A stretch of 64,000 nt of DNA from positions 145,003,741 to 145,067,740 of the forward strand of contig CM043945.1 in NCBI GenBank assembly GCA_014529385.2, read 5' to 3'. Below the pieces are notes generated by a model, which saw only the letters and a list, made by a program, of their open reading frames with translations, searched no databases and had not been told where the DNA came from. Origin of the DNA: Adiantum capillus-veneris (taxonomy: Eukaryota; Streptophyta; Polypodiopsida; Polypodiales; Pteridaceae). Positions 57,867 to 64,000 of this stretch are shown piece after piece (position 1 is the first letter of the stretch; each line of letters starts with the position of its first letter). Made by a program: the position numbers and the translations under genes.

Positions 57867-58937
57867 CTTTGCTCAAACCTGTACTTTGGCCCAAATATGG
57901 CGAAATTTGGATTTATTTTTATAAATTTTGGCTATATTTTGGTAAATTTTGACCATTTTTTCGCCAAGTATGGCTATGAGCATAAGGTTTTTGGTGGGAA
58001 CGATCGCCAAAAGTTAAACGTAGAGAGGGATAAGGGAGGGCACCTAAATGTGTGAAACCCTATCGAAGAGAACTCTGGCGAGACTGCGTATGGAAGTGGT
58101 GAATCATGAAGTTTAAGGATTTGGAGGAAGAGCGTGTGGAGCATGCTTTAGCTTTGTAACTCAAGCCCTCTTACAAGCTTAAGGTAAGAAATCGCTGTTT
58201 ATTTCTTTTCTCCTGCACAGACCTCAACGAAATGGTTTCTTCAATTCTTTGTCTTGAACACATAAGTTTGAAGGCATGTTTCAATTCAACATGTAAATTA
58301 TTTTGTCTCGTTTCTTTTTGTCTGCACACACCTCAACGCAGACTTCAGAGGTTTCTTCATTCCTCTTTTTTTGAACACATAAGTAAAGTAACAAGTCTTT
58401 TCTTTTGCACATGCCTCAAGACTCAAAAGCCTTCTTCTAAACGTTTTCTTCAATCAAAAGATTGGGATTCACTCTCTGGGTAGAAAGTACACCCTGCAGG
58501 TAGAAAAGTGCACCCTGTAAAATTGTGAATTTAAACAGTGTTGAAAGCTTTTACTTTTGAAAATGCTTACTCAATGCTTTGATTTGTGTGGGCCTTTTCA
58601 TTCAAAGGCATTTTCTTATGTGAGGTGAGATGTTAAAACTAAAGACTAAATTTCAAAAGGTCCTTTTCGTTCATAGTTTAACATTAGTGCTTATGCTTTC
58701 ATTTCAATTTTTCTTTGCTTTGCTTTGCTGAAAGGTCACTTTCATTCAAAATTTAAAAGCTTTGTTTCCATGGAGTGTTCGAGAAAAGTGTGCCTCAACT
58801 TAGCCTTGAGTTGGTTGAAAAGCCAAATCAACCGGTTGAAGAGAGGAGAAGAAAGAGAAAATCCGTTCGAAAAACTTACGAAAAAAGAGTTAAAGTGCAA
58901 AAAACATCGGTTATGTTGTGAAATTTCTTGCTTGAAT

Positions 58938-58983
<46 letters not shown>

Positions 58984-59170
58984 AGAAGATTCTACATGTT
59001 TTTCTTTTGTGATTAGAGAAAGCTGCATGGTTACCTGCTATCAAGATATTTTTAGTCCGAACGTCGAACGATTCTTCTCAAAGGTATGTTTCTTTGCTAC
59101 TAGCTAAAAAAGTATTCTACCTTATTGTTAAGCACTTACATTCCATGAATTTATTCTTGTATACTTGTAG
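57867..59170 (+). other. Upstream region of the second hAT transposase
   Basis: Contains likely 5'-UTR exon borders: AAGGTAAGAAATC near 58180 and CAAAGGTATGTTTC near 59080 as donors, and CTTGTAG at 59164-59170 as the acceptor just before the ATG. A (GA)n tract lies at 58939-58979. No terminal inverted repeat was recognised. The 57880-57980 stretch repeats AAATTTTGG-type phrases. Confidence 0.45.
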
Positions 59171-61603
59171 ATGGCATCAAAGAACCTTAAGGTACCTGCT
59201 TCATATAAGTTTAAGTCATTTTTTGGTTCTTCAAATGTTGCTAGTACAGAGCCACATGCCACCCATGTTTTGCATGAGGGTTTGAATGCGATGCATGCAA
59301 ATGAAGTTGGGAATTCAAATGCGGTGTGTAGAAAAACCACCAAGGGAAAGGGAAAGGATAAAGTAGGTGAAAAACGCACTTGGAAAGATTATGATGCATC
59401 TAGAAGCTTTCGTATAGAGTGGCTTGTTGACTTTCCTTGGGCGGAGCAAGTAGAGGATAAAGGGAAAGTGAGGTGCAAGGTATGTGAGCTTATAGACAAG
59501 AGGCCTCGTATAATGGATTCCAAGCGTGACACTTTAGAGAAGCACGAGGGGAAACGCTATGCAAAAATTGTAATTGAGGGAGAAGAGGTGGATAGTGTAT
59601 TTTGGGCTACAAAAAACAAACACAAAGAGAATGAGAAAAAATATGATGAACTGCTTTAGACTGAGGCAAATCAAGAAACAATTGAGTGTTACATGCATAC
59701 ACAAACTAGCCAAATGTTTTTGGCTAAAAAACCCCAATTTGCTTGCATTTTTGATCTTCTCAACAAAGGGAGACCCATGAATGATTTTCCTCGAAATCAG
59801 TATTTATATGCATTCCTTGGAGTTCCTTCCTTACCGACCAAGCATTGGTCTATCACTTCAGGTTGGGAGATGGCAGAATGCATGGATGATGTGTTTCAAG
59901 ATAGGGTGAGACGTGATGTGCATGCAAGTTCATTTTTTGCCTTGAGTTTAGATGAAGTCACAGCAAATGACAACACACAATGGATGGCAATGCATGTGTA
60001 TACTGTGAAGAACTATAGAAGAGAAGTAAATTACCTTTGTTTGTCTAAGATTGATGGTTCTCCTAATGCCGAAAACTTGTTAAGCTTGGTAATCGAGAAC
60101 TTGAAAGTGTTTGGAGGTATTGGGAGTACCGAATTAGGAGGAAGGTTAATGTGTGTTGGGTGTGATGGTGCAAGTGTTCTTCAAGGAAATCGTGCAGGAT
60201 TGATTGTTCGTCTTACATTAGAGTATGCTCCTTTTGTTTTGGGAATCCATTGCATGGCACATAGAACAAATTTGGCTGGAAAAATAATATCAAAGGTTGC
60301 ATTAGTTTCTAAGATAGAAGGTGTCATCCATGATGTCTATAATTACTTCTCTAGGTCTCCCAAGAGACTTAGTGAGTACAAGAAAGAGGCCGAAGGTTTG
60401 AGCAAAGGTAGAAAACTTCTAAAGGATGTTGAAACGCGATGGATTTCCTTATATAAGCCCATTCTAAGACTATATGAGGAATATCGCACTTTGGTTTTGA
60501 AAATGAAGAAGGATTGTGGAGATAATGTGGATGCTTTAAGAGTCTTTGAAGAGTTGGTAGACATTGAAATTATTCTAGGAATACCATGTGTACTCCCTCT
60601 TTTGGAACACATGCATATGCTTGTGAAGTTGTCTCAAGCTCGAGATGTATATGTACTTGACTTTGTTGAATGCATTGAAAATACTAAGAAGGTTTTGAAA
60701 GAAATGTATGATTTACAATTGGGGTTTCAAGGGCCAAAGTTCAAAATGTGGACTAGCCTTGTGTATGGTTCTAAGAGTGATAGTTGGCTTGATTTTAATG
60801 AGAAAGATGAGCTAGGTATTGTCCTCAATAATATGTTTATAACTGTGAAGGGTGGATTTGAAGGTCAAGGTGTGAGACATTCTAGAAGGGAAGGGGTGTC
60901 CAATAATGTGTTTCTTGAGACTATTGAGAATGTGAAAAGGGAATGCCATGCTGCTGCTATTTTTTTGGTGCAAGAAATTAATGACAGATTCCCATCACAT
61001 GACTTGGTTGAAGCATTTTCCATCATCTACCCACAATTTTGGTACTCTCTAACATGTGAAGTGGATTTTTTAAGGCATTTGAAGACTTTGCAGGCCACAT
61101 ATTGCACTCAAAGAGAAGTGGGTGGTTGCTTCTATGGTCCTATCTTGGACGCAGAGAAGCTAGATTCCCAATCTTCCTTCTTTACTACAACAATGAAGGC
61201 ACATGTTGCAAAGACTCCAGTGGAGTATGCAAAAGAGGTAACTGTCACTTTTCTTTGGAAAAAGTTGTCCCAAGCTCCTCAATTGTTGTCTCAAATTTCC
61301 GAGTATGCAAAGCTTGCTGACCTTGCCTTAGTGATGATTATTGGTAGTGTCGAAGATGAAAGGACTTTTAGTAGGCTTGATTTCATAAAAAATAAGAAGA
61401 GGAATAGATTAGATAAGCATTTGGACATTCGTGTCCGTGCTTTTGAGAAAAAGTTTTATGATATCAATACATTTCCTTTCAATGAAGCTTGTAATGTATG
61501 GAATGATCGTCCTATGCGTACAAGGTATCACAGCTCATGCATTGAGGAGGAAGAAGAAGATCTTGATGATATTAGTGATATAGACAGTGACGATACATGC
61601 TAG
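59171..61603 (+). pseudogene. Second hAT transposase, ZNF862-like group, one nonsense codon
   Basis: One frame runs from ATG 59171 (MASKNLKVPASYKFKSFFGS) to 61603, 811 codons, broken only by TAG at 59657-59659 (DELL*TEANQETIE). The N-terminal part has a zinc-finger-like module (FRIEWLVDFPWAEQ, VRCKVCELIDKRP, a distal His at LEKHEGKRY). The core has FALSLDEVTANDNTQWMAMH (Asp), CVGCDGASVLQGNRAG (Asp), GIHCMAHRTNLAGK and VETRWISLYKPI. The dimerisation end reads AKLADLALVMIIGSVEDERT, FSRLDFIKNKKRNRLDKHLD. An acidic tail closes the protein. The TAG looks like a single C-to-T change from CAG. No terminal repeats were found. Confidence 0.87.
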
Positions 61604-62106
61604 AAGCTTCATGCTCATGATTTGATAGTATGTGCTGCCAATGATGCAATTGTGGATTGTAGCTGGTGTATGTGGTTCAAGATGATGCACTGCCATTCTT
61701 CCTTGATGGGTTGCTTCATGATTGGCAGGATGCCTTGCCATTATGCCTTGTTATTTTTATATTCATGCATGATCAAATGGGTTGTTTCATGGATTAGCAG
61801 GATGCCTTGCCATTATGCCATTGTGTTTCATGGATCAACATGATGCAAAGCCATGGCCCATTGTGCCATTGTGGTTCTGGTATATTTTGATCAACATGAT
61901 GCGTTTTCTAGTGTTGTTGGTAGATGTGCCATGATGGATGTATTTCAACTTTCTATATTTTTGGATCTATGAAAATGTGCTTGGTTGCAGCTTTTGGTAA
62001 AGGCATATATGATATGAGTAAGGAAGGTTTGTAAGTACGCATGTTAATCTTAGTGTATTTTATTTTCTTACTGATGTCTATTTGGGGTTGTGCAGGGAAG
62101 GGGAAA
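61604..62106. repeat. Non-coding with degenerate tandem repeats
   Basis: GGCAGGATGCCTTGCCATTA and AGCAGGATGCCTTGCCATTA recur near 61723 and 61797, with related GCACTGCCATT and GATCAACATGATGC phrases. This is a degenerate ~70-bp array downstream of the hAT transposase. Confidence 0.65.
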
Positions 62107-62144
62107 GGATAGTTGATTCACTATCCTTAGTGAATCAACTATCC
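62107..62144. repeat. Perfect 17-bp hairpin
   Basis: GGATAGTTGATTCACTA (62107-62123), loop TCCT, TAGTGAATCAACTATCC (62128-62144). No mismatch. It is not followed by a T-run, so a terminator is unlikely. Confidence 0.92.
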
Positions 62145-62150
62145 TCTCCT

Positions 62151-62215
62151 TGGAGGGAGCTTGGTGTAGCCATGGAGGTTCATACCTCATGGTGAAGGGG
62201 TTCAACTCCCCTACT
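62151..62215 (+). other. tRNA-like segment (possible SINE or tRNA relic)
   Basis: AGGGGTTCAACTCCCCT at 62196-62212 forms a perfect TΨC-type arm with a B-box-like loop. TGTAGCCATGGAGG about 30 bp upstream is a poor A box. No acceptor stem closes the fold, so it is not a functional tRNA. Confidence 0.3.
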
Positions 62216-62291
62216 GTCTGATTATTCTAAAATAAAATTCAATGGTAAGTTTATATTATTTTCACTTGACAATGTATATAGTCCAAAAATA

Positions 62292-62292
<1 letters not shown>

Positions 62293-62342
<50 letters not shown>
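62293..62342. repeat. (CT)n microsatellite with short CA tail
   Basis: About 25 CT units, then ACCCACACACACACACA. Confidence 0.95.
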
Positions 62343-62347
<5 letters not shown>

Positions 62348-62667
62348 ACACACACACACATACAATAGTTTCATAAACATCAAAGCTGAAGGTGTCACTA
62401 TAAAAAGTTTATGTTGTTTTCTATCCAAAAAGAACCTCACATTAGAGGGTATCAAGGGTCTTAAAACTATAGTTTGAAGGTTGTTATCCATGCACAAAGC
62501 ACTTGACATTGGACATCCAAACTTAACTCTTTTTGAAAACAAAAACATAAATGTGAAGCATATTTTAAGATCCATATAGGAAATATTTCATACCTATAAC
62601 AATTGGATAGTATTGCCTACCTAAGTGCTATATTCGTAGTCAATTTTGAGAGAAAATGACTTTGCAC

Positions 62668-62670
62668 CTA

Positions 62671-62706
<36 letters not shown>

Positions 62707-62708
62707 AC

Positions 62709-62772
<64 letters not shown>

Positions 62773-62775
62773 CAT
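62668..62775. repeat. Compound (CT)n-(CA)n microsatellite
   Basis: Two CT tracts separated by short breaks, then two CA tracts separated by AAA. Confidence 0.95.
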
Positions 62776-63011
62776 GTACACATGCTTGAAGAGAATAGAC
62801 ATTGAAGCTTATGTAAATGATAGCATTTTCTACTCATAGTATTTTCTTCATGTCAACCAAAACCTTCTCAAATTGCTAGAAATACAAATTTTTTATTTGC
62901 AATAAGCACAACAATTTTAGCTAGCCTTATTGTCTTGAGTTTGGGTCCTCTCTCATTAAACTTCCTTTACCCACCTACCTATGCCCCCCCTTAAAAAAAT
63001 TCCTTGCACTC

Positions 63012-63012
<1 letters not shown>

Positions 63013-63054
<42 letters not shown>
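63013..63054. repeat. (GA)n microsatellite
   Basis: About 20 GA units. Confidence 0.95.
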
Positions 63055-63055
<1 letters not shown>

Positions 63056-63454
63056 ATGTCGTAATGTCTTATAAATAATCATACTATTAATGCAATCATA
63101 CAAGAAAATTGCAAACTATGCCTCCTCTTTTCGATGAAAATTAAGTTTTTTTAACAGTGACAAATTCATACTAAACATTCCTTTCACTCGCCAATTTGAC
63201 AAGTTTATGTTAGGCACAACATTTACTCGCCAGCAAAGTGAGCAAAATTTCAAGAAGGGTGTCCAAAAAAAATACACTGCACCTAGGTACACACCACAGA
63301 TGCCTCTCTATAGCCAAGGGCAAACATTGCACCCCACTCCTCTTAGTTTCACCTTTAACACAGCACAAATTTTCCTACCCAAATAGAGTACACCTTGCAA
63401 ACTCTTCTACCACGCCATTTCAATCTCAACTACGCATAAAACATCCACACAAGT

Positions 63455-63455
<1 letters not shown>

Positions 63456-63532
<77 letters not shown>
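63456..63532. repeat. (CT)n microsatellite abutting LTR
   Basis: About 38 CT units, ending 9 bp before the LTR at 63542. Confidence 0.95.
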
Positions 63533-63534
<2 letters not shown>

Positions 63535-63541
63535 TGCACCA

Positions 63542-64000
63542 TGTAACATTTAATGGCCTAAAAACTTCTGTGTAGCGGAAATTAGCATGAACATAGTGGG
63601 AATTTCATTAGAATAGATTCCTAATGAGAATTACAAGAGTGCTTGGGTGGAGAGAGCAACAAAAAACATAACACCTAGTTAGATAGCATCAACGATACTT
63701 TCAAAAGAGAGAGAAATTAAGCTATTGACAATAGTTGAGGACCAGATTTGCATGGAGCCGGTCCCCCCTCCAAAAGGTTTCTCCTATCAAGAGAGACATT
63801 GTACAATACAATTCTTTGTGTTCCTTCAAGACTAGCTAGTGAAATGAAGATGAAAGCTTCATGCACTAAGCAAAACACTTAGCAAACACAACATCAATTA
63901 ACCCCGGTCTTATCCCCGGTCTCAGACCCAAGACCTCACACACCTTCAAAGATGGTGAGAGCTAGCAGGGTATGAGAGTAGATTGAGAGGAAGAAGGAGT
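63542..64000 (-). repeat. LTR of the Gypsy element 1 family, cut by the window edge
   Basis: TGTAACATTTAATGGCC onward matches 5480-5950 in the same orientation with few changes: a 14-bp deletion relative to 5723-5737 and a small CCCCGGTCTTATCCCCGGTC duplication near 63903. On its left is microsatellite sequence, not a PBS, so this edge is the 3' end of a 3' LTR or a solo LTR. Any internal domain would lie to the right. Confidence 0.85.

Noticed and set aside
59171-61603. Calling genes A-C cargo of the second hAT
   Set aside because: No terminal inverted repeats or 8-bp duplications could be found that enclose both. Stated only as a question.
62107-62144. Rho-independent style terminator
   Set aside because: Plant nuclear DNA and no T-run after the stem.
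62151-62215. Functional tRNA gene
   Set aside because: Only the TΨC arm is good; no acceptor stem and a poor A box.

Overview
The window is nuclear DNA from a land plant with a large, repeat-rich genome. Evidence: plant-type Ty3/Gypsy, hAT and CACTA elements, fragments of plant PPR and HIPP genes, spliceosomal GT-AG introns, and many long dinucleotide microsatellites, often compound (CT)n-(CA)n. A fern or another large-genome seed-free plant fits the PPR remnants and microsatellite load, but I cannot name a species. No ordinary housekeeping gene, rRNA or CRISPR array was found.

Layout, left to right. 1-7.05 kb: a minus-strand Gypsy element (integrase, RNase H/RT, protease, gag, tRNA-Met-type PBS, 5' LTR), scarred by a 770-bp tandem duplication of RT and a fold-back duplication. 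The same LTR family reappears at 63.5-64.0 kb. 7.2-8.6 kb: a decayed PPR gene split by a 956-bp solo LTR. 8.6-13.9 kb: anonymous sequence. 14.0-15.2 kb: a broken integrase.

15.2-49.1 kb is a nest. The outermost unit is a giant minus-strand Tat-like Gypsy element (about 19.8 kb without insertions): LTR (truncated), a leader with 24-bp palindromes, gag, protease, RT, RNase H, two H2C2 modules, integrase, a second protease-like segment, a second palindrome-rich leader, a long third ORF with coiled coil, PPT and LTR. The third ORF is split by a 14.1-kb hAT transposon (17471-31602) with a perfect 8-bp target-site duplication. That hAT carries an antisense kinase-like gene. Its transposase is in turn split by a 6.5-kb CACTA element (18959-25436) with an exact 3-bp duplication. 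The CACTA has lost its transposase core, keeps an intact accessory gene and contains a captured HIPP gene remnant ending in a CaaX box. The insertion order is therefore Gypsy, then hAT, then CACTA.

51.5-57.9 kb is the most striking part: three genes with clean splice sites and uninterrupted frames in otherwise decayed DNA. Gene A (+) has a BAH-like N-terminus and a possible ubiquitin-like C-terminus. Gene B (-) fuses a histone H3 tail and fold to a ULP1/C48-like cysteine protease. Gene C (+) is unrecognised. B and C are divergent and share an intergenic region holding seven copies of a 16-bp motif. I read this as a chromatin-directed gene cassette, perhaps mobile cargo, perhaps domesticated. 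59.2-61.6 kb holds a second hAT transposase that is open except for one TAG codon. The remainder is microsatellites, a perfect hairpin beside a tRNA-like segment, and the start of the final LTR.

Splice models were checked by hand for frame and length. Homology calls rest on motif recognition alone; no search was run.
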